Positions 46,520 through 57,977 of a DNA stretch of 64,000 nt are shown here, piece after piece. The translations under genes were made by a program, and so were the position numbers. Every line of letters starts with the position of its first letter. Positions within the stretch are counted from its first letter, which is position 1. The stretch is from positions 4,712,001-4,776,000 of the forward strand of contig JAWQEG010000710.1 of NCBI GenBank assembly GCA_033782935.1, given 5' to 3'. This DNA is from Petrolisthes cinctipes. Lineage: Eukaryota; Arthropoda; Malacostraca; Decapoda; Porcellanidae. Under the pieces are notes generated by a model. The model was not told the DNA's origin and made no database searches. It was given only the letters and a program-made list of their open reading frames with translations.

Positions 46520-47334
46520 GTGTTAGAGTATTTTCAAAATACAGGCCAAAAACATACTGAAAATCGATCTTTTAGGTGCCCAAAAGTCGATATGTGCATG
46601 CATCTTCTGTATCCGTTTATATCTCAAATTCAGGCCCTAAACACCCGAAAATTCGATATTTTGGGGTCCCAGAAGCGATCTGTACATGCCTACTCCGTGT
46701 TAGAGTATTTTCAAAATTCAGGCCCAAAACATGCTGGAAATCGATATTTTTGGCGCCCAAAGTCAATATGTGCATGTATCTTCTGTACCCGTTTATATCT
46801 CAAATTCAGGCTCAAAACCCCCGAAATTTCAATATTTTGGGGTCCCAGAAGCAATCTGTACAGTGCTAGATTATTTTCAAAATATAGGCTAAAAACATGC
46901 TAAAAATCGATCTTTTAGGTGCCAAAAAGTCGATATCTCAAATTCAGTCCCAAAACACCCGAAAATTCAATATTTTGGGGTCCCAGAAGCAATCTGTACA
47001 TGCCTACTCAGTGTTAGAGTATTTTCAAAATACAGGCCTAAAACATGCTGAAAATCGATATTTTAGATGCCCAAAGTCAATATGTGCATGTATCTTCTGT
47101 ACCCGTTTATATCTCAAATTCAGGCTCAAAACACCCGAAAATTCAATATTTTGGGGTCCCAGAAGCAATCTGTACATGCCTACACAGTGCTAGAATATTT
47201 TCAAAATATAGGCTAAAAACATGCTAAAAATCGACATTTTAGGTGCCAAAAAATCGATATCTCAAATTCAGTCCCAAAACACCCGAAAATTCGATATTTA
47301 GAGGTCCCAGAAGGTATCTGTACATGCTTACTCC
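46520..47334 (+). repeat. 815-bp pentamer A2-B2-C-B1-C1, first copy
   Basis: Monomers start at 46520 (A2), 46697 (B2 with the 10-bp deletion), 46863 (C/B chimera, GTGCTAGATT), 47011 (B1, GGCCTAAAACATG) and 47187 (C1). The C at 46863 keeps the 29-bp deletion but has a B-like 3' end (TTCAATATTTTGGGG, AGAAGCAATCTG), and it is followed by B instead of A. The unit equals a 491-bp trimer plus a 324-bp BC dimer. Other members start at 49143, 49958, 51440, 53384, 54199 (814 bp), 55503, 60768 and 61583. Confidence 0.9.
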
Positions 47335-47659
47335 GTGTTAGAGTATTTTCAAAATACAGGCCAAAAACATACTGAAAATCGATCTTTTAGGTGCCCAAAA
47401 GTCGATATGTGCATGCATCTTCTGTATCCGTTTATATCTCAAATTCAGGCCCTAAACACCCGAAAATTCGATATTTTGGGGTCCCAGAAGCGATCTGTAC
47501 ATGCCTACTCAGTGCTAGAAAATTTTCAAAATATAGGCTAAAAACATGCTAAAAATCGACATTTTAGGTGCCAAAAAATCGATATCTCAAATTCAGTCCC
47601 AAAACACCCGAAAATTCGATATTTACAGGTCCCAGAAGGTATCTGTACATGCTTACTCC
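47335..47659 (+). repeat. 325-bp A2-C1 dimer
   Basis: A2 (47335, with TGTATCCG) is joined directly to C at 47512, whose inverted repeat is altered to GAAAATTTTC. The C has TTTACAGGTCCC, a variant found repeatedly from here to the window end and not noticed before it. Confidence 0.88.
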
Positions 47660-48326
47660 GTGTTAGAGTATTTTCAAAATACAGGCCAAAAACATACTGA
47701 AAATCGATCTTTTAGGTGCCCAAAAGTCGATATGTGCATGCATCTTCTGTACCCGTTTATATCTCAAATTCTGGCCCTAAACACCCGAAAATTCGATATT
47801 TTGGGGTCCCAGAAGCGATCTGTACATGCCGACTCCGTGTTAGAGTATTTTCAAAATTCAGGCCCAAAACATGCTGAAAATCGATATTTTTGGTGCCCAA
47901 AGTCAATATGTGCATGTATCTTCAGTACCCGTTTATATCTCAAATTCAGGCTCAAAACACCCGAAAATTCAATATTTTGGGGTCCCAGAAGCAATCTGTA
48001 CATGCCTACTCAGTGTTAGAGTATTTTCAAAATACAGGCCCAAAACATGCTGAAAATCGATATTTTAGATGCCCAAAGTCAATATGTGCATGTATCTTCT
48101 GTACCCGTTTGTATCTCAAATTCAGGCTCAAAACACTCGAAAATTCAATATTTTGGGGTCCCAGAAGCAATCTGTACAGTGCTAGAATATTTTCAAAATA
48201 TAGGCTAAAAACATGCTAAAAATCGATCTTTTAAGTGCCAAAAAGTCGATATCTCAAATTCAGTCCCAAAACACCCGAAAATTCGATATTTAGGGGTCCC
48301 AGAAGCGATCTGTACATGCCTACTCC
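47660..48326 (+). repeat. 667-bp A2-B2-B1-C3 unit
   Basis: Monomers start at 47660, 47837 (B2, preceded by the private TGCCGACTCCG), 48013 (B1 with the 10-bp deletion, TTTGTATCTC) and 48179 (C3). It recurs at 50773-51439 (offset 3,113 bp) and 63036-63702. The B2 has CATGTATCTTCAG, an A1-like base. Confidence 0.88.
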
Positions 48327-48651
48327 GTGTTAGAGTATTTTCAAAATACAGGCCAAAAACATACTGAAAATCGATCTTTTAGGTGCCCAAAAGTCGATAT
48401 GTGCATGCATCTTCTGTATTCGTTTATATCTCAAATTCAGGCCCTAAACACCCGAAAATTCGATATTTTGGGGTCCCAGAAGCGATCTGTACATGCCTAC
48501 TCCGTGTTAGAGTATTTTCAAAATTCAGGCCCAAAACATGCTGAAAATCGATATTTTAGGTGCCAAAAAATCGATATCTAAACTTCAGTCCCAAAACACC
48601 CGAAAATTCGATATTTAGAGGTCCCAGAAGGTATCTGTACATGCCTACTCC
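48327..48651 (+). repeat. 325-bp A2 - B/C chimera unit
   Basis: A2 (48327, TGTATTCG) is followed at 48504 by a 148-bp monomer that starts as B (AAAATTCAGGCCCAAAACATGCTG) and becomes C1 at TTTTAGGTGCCAAAAAATCG. The switch lies in the shared GAAAATCGATATTTTAG region. It also has ATATCTAAACTTCAG, a private variant. Confidence 0.87.
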
Positions 48652-49142
48652 GTGTTAGAGTATTTTCAAAATACATGCTCAAAACATACTGAAAATCGAT
48701 CTTTTAGGTCCACAAAAGTCGATATGTGCATGCATCTTCAGTACCCGTTTATATCTCAAATTCAGGCTCAAAACACCCGAAAATTCAATATTTTGGGGTC
48801 CCAGAAGCAATCTGTACATGCCTACTCAGTGTTAGAGTATTTTCAAAATACAGGCCCAAAACATGCTGAAAATCGATATTTTAGATGCCCAAAGTCAATA
48901 TGTGCATGTATCTTCTGTACCCGTTTATATCTCAAATTCAGGCTCAAAACACCCGAAAATTCAATATTTTGGGGTCCCAGAAGCAATCTGTACAGTGCTA
49001 GAATATTTTCAAAATATAGGCTAAAAACATGCTAAAAATCGATCTTTTAAGTGCCAAAAAGTCGATATCTCAAATTCAGTCCCAAAACACACGAAAATTC
49101 GATATTTAGGGGTTCCAGAAGCGATCTGTACATGCCTACTCC
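48652..49142 (+). repeat. 491-bp trimer A1-B1(-10)-C3
   Basis: This trimer has TAGGTCCACAAAAG in A1. Its C3 carries AACACACGAAAATTC and GGGGTTCCAGAAG, shared with the C3 ending at 46519 (offset 2,623 bp), and it again immediately precedes a pentamer. Confidence 0.88.
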
Positions 49143-50772
49143 GTGTTAGAGTATTTTCAAAATACAGGCCAAAAACATACTGAAAATCGATCTTTTAGGT
49201 GCCCAAAAGTCGATATGTGCATGCATCTTCTGTATCCGTTTATATCTCAAATTCAGGCCCTAAACACCCGAAAATTCGATATTTTGGGGTCCCAGAAGCG
49301 ATCTGTACATGCCTACTCCGTGTTAGAGTATTTTCAAAATTCAGGCCCAAAACATGCTGGAAATCGATATTTTTGGCGCCCAAAGTCAATATGTGCATGT
49401 ATCTTCTGTACCCGTTTATATCTCAAATTCAGGCTCAAAACCCCCGAAATTTCAATATTTTGGGGTCCCAGAAGCAATCTGTACAGTGCTAGATTATTTT
49501 CAAAATATAGGCTAAAAACATGCTAAAAATCGATCTTTTAGGTGCCAAAAAGTCGATATCTCAAATTCAGTCCCAAAACACCCGAAAATTCAATATTTTG
49601 GGGTCCCAGAAGCAATCTGTACATGCCTACTCAGTGTTAGAGTATTTTCAAAATACAGGCCTAAAACATGCTGAAAATCGATATTTTAGATGCCCAAAGT
49701 CAATATGTGCATGTATCTTCTGTACCCGTTTATATCTCAAATTCAGGCTCAAAACACCCGAAAATTCAATATTTTGGGGTCCCAGAAGCAATCTGTACAT
49801 GCCTACACAGTGCTAGAATATTTTCAAAATATAGGCTAAAAACATGCTAAAAATCGACATTTTAGGTGCCAAAAAATCGATATCTCAAATTCAGTCCCAA
49901 AACACCCGAAAATTCGATATTTAGAGGTCCCAGAAGGTATCTGTACATGCTTACTCCGTGTTAGAGTATTTTCAAAATACAGGCCAAAAACATACTGAAA
50001 ATCGATCTTTTAGGTGCCCAAAAGTCGATATGTGCATGCATCTTCTGTATCCGTTTATATCTCAAATTCAGGCCCTAAACACCCGAAAATTCGATATTTT
50101 GGGGTCCCAGAAGCGATCTGTACATGCCTACTCCGTGTTAGAGTATTTTCAAAATTCAGGCCGAAAACATGCTGAAAATCGATATTTTTGGCGCCCAAAG
50201 TCAGTATGTGCATGTATCTTCTGTACCCGTTTATATCTCAAATTCAGGCTCAAAACACCCGAAAATTCAATATTTTGGGGTCCCAGAAGCAATCTGTACA
50301 GTGCTAGATTATTTTCAAAATATAGGCTAAAAACATGCTAAAAATCGATCTCTTAGGTGCCAAAAAGTCGATATCTCAAATTCAGTCCCAAAACACCCGA
50401 AAATTCAATATTTTGGGGTCCCAGAAGCAATCTGTACATGCCTACTCAGTGTTAAAGTATTTTCAAAATACAGGCCTAAAACATGCTGAAAATCGATATT
50501 TTAGATGCCCAAAGTCAATATGTGCATGTATCTTCTGTACCCGTTTATATCTCAAATTCAAACTCAAAACACCCGAAAATTCAATATTTTGGGGTCCCAG
50601 AAGCAATCTGTACATGCCTACACAGTGCTAGAATATTTTCAAAATATAGGCTAAAAACATGCTAAAAATCGACATTTTAGGTGCCAAAAAATCGATATCT
50701 CAAATTCAGTCCCAAAACACCCGAAAATTCGATATTTACAGGTCCCAGAAGGTATCTGTACATGCTTACTCC
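49143..50772 (+). repeat. Two tandem 815-bp pentamers
   Basis: Pentamers start at 49143 and 49958. The first matches 46520-47334 at an offset of 2,623 bp (ATGCTGGAAATCG, CAAAACCCCCGAAATTTC, GTGCTAGATT). The second has GGCCGAAAACATG, GTCAGTATGTG and AATTCAAACTC, variants that reappear in the pentamer at 61583. The second therefore comes from a different lineage than the first. Confidence 0.9.
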
Positions 50773-51439
50773 GTGTTAGAGTATTTTCAAAATACAGGCC
50801 AAAAACATACTGAAAATCGATCTTTTAGGTGCCCAAAAGTCGATATGTGCATGCATCTTCTGTACCCGTTTATATCTCAAATTCTGGCCCTAAACACCCG
50901 AAAATTCGATATTTTGGGGTCCCAGAAGCGATCTGTACATGCCGATTCCGTGTTAGAGTATTTTCAAAATTCAGGCCCAAAACATGCTGAAAATCGATAT
51001 TTTTGGTGCCCAAAGTCAATATGTGCATGTATCTTCAGTACCCGTTTATATCTCAAATTCAGGCTCAAAACACCCGAAAATTCAATATTTTGGGGTCCCA
51101 GAAGCAATCTGTACATGCCTACTCAGTGTTAGAGTATTTTCAAAATACAGGCCCAAAACATGCTGAAAATCGATATTTTAGATGCCCAAAGTCAATATGT
51201 GCATGTATCTTCTGTACCCGTTTGTATCTCAAATTCAGGCTCAAAACACTCGAAAATTCAATATTTTGGGGTCCCAGAAGCAATCTGTACAGTGCTAGAA
51301 TATTTTCAAAATATAGTCTAAAAACATGCTAAAAATCGATCTTTTAAGTGCCAAAAAGTCGATATCTCAAATTCAGTCCCAAAACACCCGAAAATTCGAT
51401 ATTTAGGGGTCCCAGAAGCGATTTGTACATGCCTACTCC
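50773..51439 (+). repeat. 667-bp A2-B2-B1-C3 unit (copy)
   Basis: Monomers start at 50773, 50950, 51126 and 51292. It matches 47660-48326 with CCGATTCCG instead of CCGACTCCG before B2, and TATAGTCTAAAAAC in C3. The last variant is also at 61435, tying this C3 to the second large block. Confidence 0.88.
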
Positions 51440-52254
51440 GTGTTAGAGTATTTTCAAAATACAGGCCAAAAACATACTGAAAATCGATCTTTTAGGTGCC
51501 CAAAAGTCGATATGTGCATGCATCTTCTGTATTCGTTTATATCTCAAATTCAGGCCCTAAACACCCGAAAATTCGATATTTTGGGGTCCCAGAAGCGATC
51601 TGTACATGCCTACTCCGTGTTAGAGTATTTTCAAAATTCAGGCCCAAAACATGCTGAAAATCGATATTTTTGGCGCCCAAAGTCAATATGTGCATGTATC
51701 TTCTGTACCCGTTTATATCTCAAATTCAGGCTCAAAACACCCGAAAATTCAATATTTTGGGGTCCCAGAAGCAATCTGTACAGTGCTAGAATATTTTCAA
51801 AATATAGGCTAAAAACATGCTAAAAATCGATCTTTTAGTTGCCAAAAAGTCGATATCTCAAATTCAGTCCCAAAACACCCGAAAATTCAATATTTTGGGG
51901 TCCCAGAAGCAATCTGTACATGCCTACTCAGTGTTAGAGTATTTTCAAAATACAGGCCTAAAACATGCTGAAAATCGATATTTTAGATGCCCAAAGTCAA
52001 TATGTGCATGTATCTTCTGTACCCGTTTATATCTCAAATTCAGGCTCAAAACACCCGAAAATTCAATATTTTGGGGTCCCAGAAGCAATCTGTACATGCC
52101 TACACAGTGCTAGAATATTTTCAAAATATAGGCTAAAAACATGCTAAAAATCGACATTTTAGGTGCCAAAAAATCGATATCTCAAATTCAGTCCCAAAAC
52201 ACCCGAAAATTCGATATTTAGAGGTCCCAGAAGGTATCTGTACATGCTTACTCC
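51440..52254 (+). repeat. 815-bp pentamer
   Basis: Monomers start at 51440 (A2), 51617 (B2), 51783 (C/B), 51931 (B1) and 52107 (C1). The A2 has TGTATTCG, the preceding junction has GCGATTTGTAC, and the C/B chimera has TTTTAGTTGCC. Here the C/B start is GTGCTAGAATATT rather than the GATTATT of neighbouring pentamers. Confidence 0.88.
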
Positions 52255-52892
52255 GTGTTAGAGTTTTTCAAAATACAGGCCAAAAACATACTGAAAATCG
52301 ATCTTTTAGGTGCCCAAAAGTCGATATGTGCATGCATCTTCTGTATCCGTTTATATCTCAAATTCTGGCCCTAAACACCCGAAAATTCGATATTTTGGGG
52401 TCCCAGAAGCGATCTGTACAGTGCTAGATTATTTTCAAAATATAGGCTAAAAACATGCTAAAAATCGATCTTTTAGGTGCCAAAAAGTCGATATCTCAAA
52501 TTCAGTCCCAAAACACCCGAAAATTCAATATTTTGGGGTCCCAGAAGCAATCTGTACATGCCTACTCAGTGTTAGAGTATTTTCAAAATACAGGACTAAA
52601 ACATGCTGAAAATCGATATTTTAGATGCCCAAAGTCAATATGTGCATGTATCTTCTGTACCCGTTTATATCTCAAATTCAAACTCAAAACACCCGAAAAT
52701 TCAATATTTTGGGGTCCCAGAAGCAATCTGTACATGCCTACACAGTGCTAGAATATTTTCAAAATATAGGCTAAAAACATGCTAAAAATCGACATTTTAG
52801 GTGCCAAAAAATCGATATCTCAAATTCAGTCCCAAAACACCCGAAAATTCGATATTTACAGGTCCCAGAAGGTATCTGTACATGCTTACTCC
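52255..52892 (+). repeat. 638-bp A-C-B-C unit
   Basis: Monomers start at 52255 (A2, 166 bp: one base lost in GAGTTTTTC plus the 10-bp deletion), 52421 (C/B, GTGCTAGATT), 52569 (B1, AGGACTAAAAC) and 52745 (C1). This is a pentamer that has lost its B2: A2 joins the C/B monomer at the shared GATCTGTAC. The same unit is at 62398-63035. Confidence 0.88.
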
Positions 52893-53383
52893 GTGTTAGA
52901 GTATTTTCAAAATACAGGCCAAAAACATACTGAAAATCGATCTTTTAGGTGCCCAAAAGTCGATATGTGCATGCATCTTCTGTACCCGTTTATATCTCAA
53001 ATTCTGGCCCTAAACACCCGAAAATTCGATATTTTGGGGTCCCAGAAGCGATCTGTACATGCCGACTCCGTGTTAGAGTATTTTCAAAATTCAGGCCCAA
53101 AACATGCTGAAAATCGATATTTTTGGTGCCCAAAGTCAATATGTGCATGTATCTTCAGTACCCGTTTATATCTCAAATTCAGGCTCAAAACACCCGAAAA
53201 TTCAATATTTTGGGGTCCCAGAAGCAATCTGTACAGTGCTAGAATATTTTCAAAATATAGGCTAAAAACATGCTAAAAATCGATCTTTTAAGTGCCAAAA
53301 AGTCGATATCTCAAATTCAGTCCCAAAACACCCGAAAATTCGATATTTAGGGGTCCCAGAAGCGATCTGTACATGCCTACTCC
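52893..53383 (+). repeat. 491-bp A2-B2(-10)-C3 trimer
   Basis: Monomers start at 52893, 53070 and 53236. The B2 has the CCGACTCCG junction and CATCTTCAG of the 667-bp units but is joined directly to C3, so it looks like a 667-bp unit that has lost its B1. Confidence 0.88.
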
Positions 53384-55012
53384 GTGTTAGAGTATTTTCA
53401 AAATACAGGCCAAAAACATACTGAAAATCGATCTTTTAGGTGCCCAAAAGTCGATATGTGCATGCATCTTCTGTATCCGTTTATATCTCAAATTCAGGCC
53501 CTAAACACCCGAAAATTCGATATTTTGGGGTCCCAGAAGCGATCTGTACATGCCTACTCCGTGTTAGAGTATTTTCAAAATTCAGGCCCAAAACATGCTG
53601 AAAATCGATATTTTTGGCGCCCAATGTCAATATGTGCATGTATCTTCTGTACCCGTTTATATCTCAAATTCAGGCTCAAAACACCCGAAAATTCAATATT
53701 TTGGGGTCCCAGAAGCAATCTGTACAGTGCTAGAATATTTTCAAAATATAGGCTAAAAACATGCTAAAAATCGATCTTTTAGGTGCCAAAAAGTCGATAT
53801 CTCAAATTCAGTCCCAAAACACCCGAAAATTCAATATTTTGGGGTCCCAGAAGCAATCTGTACATGCCTACTCAGTGTTAGAGTATTTTCAAAATACAGG
53901 CCTAAAACATGCTGAAAATCGATATTTTAGATGCCCAAAGTCAATATGTGCATGTATCTTCTGTACCCGTTTATATCTCAAATTCAGGCTCAAAACACCC
54001 GAAAATTCAATATTTTGGGGTCCCAGAAGCAATCTGTACATGCCTACACAGTGCTAGAATATTTTCAAAATATAGGCTAAAAACATGCTAAAAATCGACA
54101 TTTTAGGTGCCAAAAAATCGATATCTCAAATTCAGTCCCAAAACACCCGAAAATTCGATATTTAGAGGTCCCAGAAGGTATCTGTACATGCTTACTCCGT
54201 GTTAGAGTTTTTCAAAATACAGGCCAAAAACATACTGAAAATCGATCTTTTAGGTGCCCAAAAGTCGATATGTGCATGCATCTTCTGTATCCGTTTATAT
54301 CTCAAATTCAGGCCCTAAACACCCGAAAATTCGATATTTTGGGGTCCCAGAAGCGATCTGTACATGCCTACTCCGTGTTAGAGTATTTTCAAAATTCAGG
54401 CCGAAAACATGCTGAAAATCGATATTTTTGGCGCCCAAAGTCAATATGTGCATGTATCTTCTGTACCCGTTTATATCTCAAATTCAGGCTCAAAACACCC
54501 GAAAATTCAATATTTTGGGGTCCCAGAAGCAATCTGTACCGTGCTAGATTATTTTCAAAATATAGGCTAAAAACATGCTAAAAATCGATCTTTTAGGTGC
54601 CAAAAAGTCGATATCTCAAATTCAGTCCCAAAACACCCGAAAATTCAATATTTTGGGGTCCCAGAAGCAATCTGTACATGCCTACTCAGTGTTAGAGTAT
54701 TTTCAAAATACAGGACTAAAACATGCTGAAAATCGATATTTTAGATGCCCAAAGTCAATATGTGCATGTATCTTCTGTACCCGTTTATATCTCAAATTCA
54801 AATTCAAAACACCCGAAAATTCAATATTTTGGGGTCCCAGAAGCAATCTGTACATGCCTACACAGTGCTAGAATATTTTCAAAATATAGGCTAAAAACAT
54901 GCTAAAAATCGACATTTTAGGTGCCAAAAAATCGATATCTCAAATTCAGTCCCAAAACACCCGAAAATTCGATATTTACAGGTCCCAGAAGGTATCTGTA
55001 CATGCTTACTCC
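53384..55012 (+). repeat. Two pentamers (815 and 814 bp)
   Basis: Pentamers start at 53384 and 54199. The first has GGCGCCCAATGTC in B2, a variant also at 55738 and 63940. The second lacks one base in GAGTTTTTC and has CTGTACCGTGCTAG in place of CTGTACAGTGCTAG, and AATTCAAATTC in B1. Confidence 0.88.
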
Positions 55013-55502
55013 GTGTTAGAGTATTTTCAAAATTCAGGCCCAAAACATGCTGAAAATCGATATTTTTGGTGCCCAAAGTCAATATGTGCATGTATCTTCA
55101 GTACCCGTTTATATCTCAAATTCAGGCTCAAAACACCCGAAAATTCAATATTTTGGGGTCCCAGAAGCAATCTGTACATGCCTACTCAGTGTTAGAGTAT
55201 TTTCAAAATACAGGCCCAAAACATGCTGAAAATCGATATTTTAGATGCCCAAAGTCAATATGTGCATGTATCTTCTGTACCCGTTTGTATCTCAAATTCT
55301 GGCTCAAAACACCCGAAAATTCAATATTTTGGGGTCCCAGAAGCAATCTGTACAGTGCTAGAATATTTTCAAAATATAGGCTAAAAACATGCTAAAAATC
55401 GATCTTTTAAGTGCCAAAAAGTCGATACCTCAAATTCAGTCCCAAAACACCCGAAAATTCGATATTTAGGGGTCCCAGAAGCGATCTGTACATGCCTACT
55501 CC
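55013..55502 (+). repeat. 490-bp B2-B1(-10)-C3 unit lacking A
   Basis: Monomers start at 55013 (B2), 55189 (B1) and 55355 (C3). B2 follows the C1 of the preceding pentamer directly, so the A of a 667-bp unit has been lost. C3 has GTCGATACCTC, a private variant. Confidence 0.88.
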
Positions 55503-56317
55503 GTGTTAGAGTATTTTCAAAATACAGGCCAAAAACATACTGAAAATCGATCTTTTAGGTGCCCAAAAGTCGATATGTGCATGCATCTTCTGTATCCGTT
55601 TATATCTCAAATTCAGGCCCTAAACACCCGAAAATTCGATATTTTGGGGTCCCAGAAGCGATCTGTACATGCCTACTCCGTGTTAGAGTATTTTCAAAAT
55701 TCAGGCCCAAAACATGCTGAAAATCGATATTTTTGGCGCCCAATGTCAATATGTGCATGTATCTTCTGTACCCGTTTATATCTCAAATTCAGGCTCAAAA
55801 CACCCGAAAATTCAATATTTTGGGGTCCCAGAAGCAATCTGTACAGTGCTAGAATATTTTCAAAATATAGGCTAAAAACATGCTAAAAATCGATCTTTTA
55901 GGTGCCAAAAAGTCGATATCTCAAATTCAGTCCCAAAACACCCGAAAATTCAATATTTTGGGGTCCCAGAAGCAATCTGTACATGCCTACTCAGTGTTAG
56001 AGTATTTTCAAAATACAGGCCTAAAACATGCTGAAAATCGATATTTTAGATGCCCAAAGTCAATATGTGCATGTATCTTCTGTACCCGTTTATATCTCAA
56101 ATTTAGGCTCAAAACACCCGAAAATTCAATATTTTGGGGTCCCAGAAGCAATCTGTACATGCCTACACAGTGCTAGAATATTTTCAAAATATAGGCTAAA
56201 AACATGCTAAAAATCGACATTTTAGGTGCCAAAAAATCGATATCTCAAATTCAGTCCCAAAACACCCGAAAATTCGATATTTAGAGGTCCCAGAAGGTAT
56301 CTGTACATGCTTACTCC
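55503..56317 (+). repeat. 815-bp pentamer (copy of 53384 unit)
   Basis: This matches 53384-54198 at an offset of 2,119 bp, including GGCGCCCAATGTC. One difference seen is AAATTTAGGCTC at about 56101 in B1. Confidence 0.88.
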
Positions 56318-56660
56318 GTGTTAGAGTATTTTCAAAATACAGGCCAAAAACATACTGAAATTCGATCTTTTAGGTGCCCAAAAGTCGATATGTGCATGCA
56401 TCTTCTGTACCCGTTTATATCTCAAATTCAGTCTCAAAACACCCGAAAATTCAATATTTTGGGGTCCCAGAAGCAATCTGTACATGCCTACTCCGTGTTA
56501 GAGTATTTTCAAAATACAGGCCCAAAACATGCTGAAAATCGATATTTTAGATGCCCAAAGTCAATATGTGCATGTATCTTCTGTACCCGTTTATATCTCA
56601 AATTCAGGCTCAAAACACCCGAAAATTCAATATTTTGGGGTCCCAGAAGCAATATGTACA
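56318..56660 (+). repeat. A and B part of the junction trimer before the second large block
   Basis: A (56318, with CTGAAATTCGATC and CAGTCTCAAAAC) and B1 with the 10-bp deletion (56495, AGCAATATGTAC) precede the C at 56661, where the 13.6-kb duplication restarts. The equivalent upstream sequence at 43.0 kb lacks the 10-bp deletion, placing the duplication breakpoint close to 56661. Confidence 0.83.
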
Positions 56661-57967
56661 GTGCTAGAATATTTTCAAAATATAGGCTAAAAACATGCTA
56701 AAAATCGATCTTTTAGGTGCCAAAAAGTCGATATCTCAAATTCAGTCCCAAAACACCCGAAAATTCTATATTTAGGGGTCCCAGAAGCGATCTGTACATG
56801 CCTACTCCGTGTTAGAGTATTTTCAAAATACATGCTCAAAACATACTGAAAATCGATCTTTTAGGTGCACAAAAGTCGATATGTGCATGCATCTTCAGTA
56901 CCCGTTTATATCTCAAATTCAGGCTCAAAACACCCGAAAATTCAATATTTTGGGGTCCCAGAAGCAATCTGTACATGCCTACTCAGTGTTAGAGTATTTT
57001 CAAAATACAGGCCCAAAACATGCTGAAAATCGATATTTTAGATGCCCAAAGTAAATATGTGCATGTATCTTCTGTACCCGTTTATATCTCAAATTCAGGC
57101 TCAAAACACCCGAAAATTCAATATTTTGGGGTCCCAGAAGCAATCTGTACAGTGCTAGAATATTTTCAAAATATAGGCTAAAAACATGCTAAAAATCGAT
57201 CTTTTAAGTGCCAAAAAGTCGATATCTCAAATTCAGTCCCAAAACACCCGAAAATTCGATATTTAGGGGTCCCAGAAGCGATCTGTACATGCCTACACCG
57301 TGTTAGAGTATTTTCAAAATACAGGCCAAAAACATACTGAAAATCGATCTTTTAGGTGCCCAAAAGTCGATATGTGCATGCATCTTCTGTACCCGTTTAT
57401 ATCTCAAATTCTGGCCCTAAACACCCGAAAATTCGATATTTTGGGGTCCCAGAAGCGATCTGTACATGCCTACTCCGTGTTAGAGTATTTTCAAAATTCA
57501 GGCCCAAAACATGCTGAAAATCGATATTTTTGGTGCCCAAAGTCAATATGTGCATGTATCTTCTGTACCCGTTTATATCTCAAATTCAGGCTCAAAACAC
57601 CCGAAAATTCAATATTTTGGGGTCCCAGAAGCAATCTGTACATGCCTACACAGTGCTAGAATATTTTCAAAATATAGGCTAAAAACATGCTAAAAATCGA
57701 CATTTTAGGTGCCAAAAAATCGATATCTCAAATTCAGTCCCAAAACACCCGAAAATTCGATATTTAGAGGTCCCAGAAGGTATCTGTACATGCTTACTCC
57801 GTGTTAGAGTATTTTCAAAATACAGGCCCAAAACATACTGAAAATCGATCTTTTAGGTGCACAAAAGTCGATATGTGCATGCATCTTCTGTACCCGTTTA
57901 TATCTCAAATTCAGCCTCAAAACACCCGAAAATTCAATATTTTGGGGTCCCAGAAGCAATCTGTACA

Positions 57968-57977
57968 TGCCTAGGCA
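57968..57977. repeat. 10-bp perfect palindrome from a 4-bp insertion
   Basis: TGCCTAGGCA in the A-C unit at 57801 corresponds to 44376 at an offset of 13,592 bp, as part of the large block duplication. Confidence 0.92.

Larger units (their letters stand above)
43069..56660 (+). repeat. 13.6-kb block, copy 1 of a large tandem duplication
   Basis: The first 2.6 kb (43069-45704) recurs at 56661-59296 at an offset of 13,592 bp with very few differences, and later parts recur at smaller offsets. Since 56661 is where the second copy begins, this is a tandem duplication with a 13.6-kb period. Units in the first part are 43217 (491), 43708 (501), 44209 (329), 44538 (489), 45027 (501), 45528 (501) and 46029 (491). 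The 489-bp unit lacks 10 bp at the B-C junction and 2 bp in C (GTCGATCTCAAATT). From 46520 onward the block changes to 815-bp pentamers. The block begins with the C at 43069, whose TTCTATATTT variant is shared with 56661. Confidence 0.87.
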
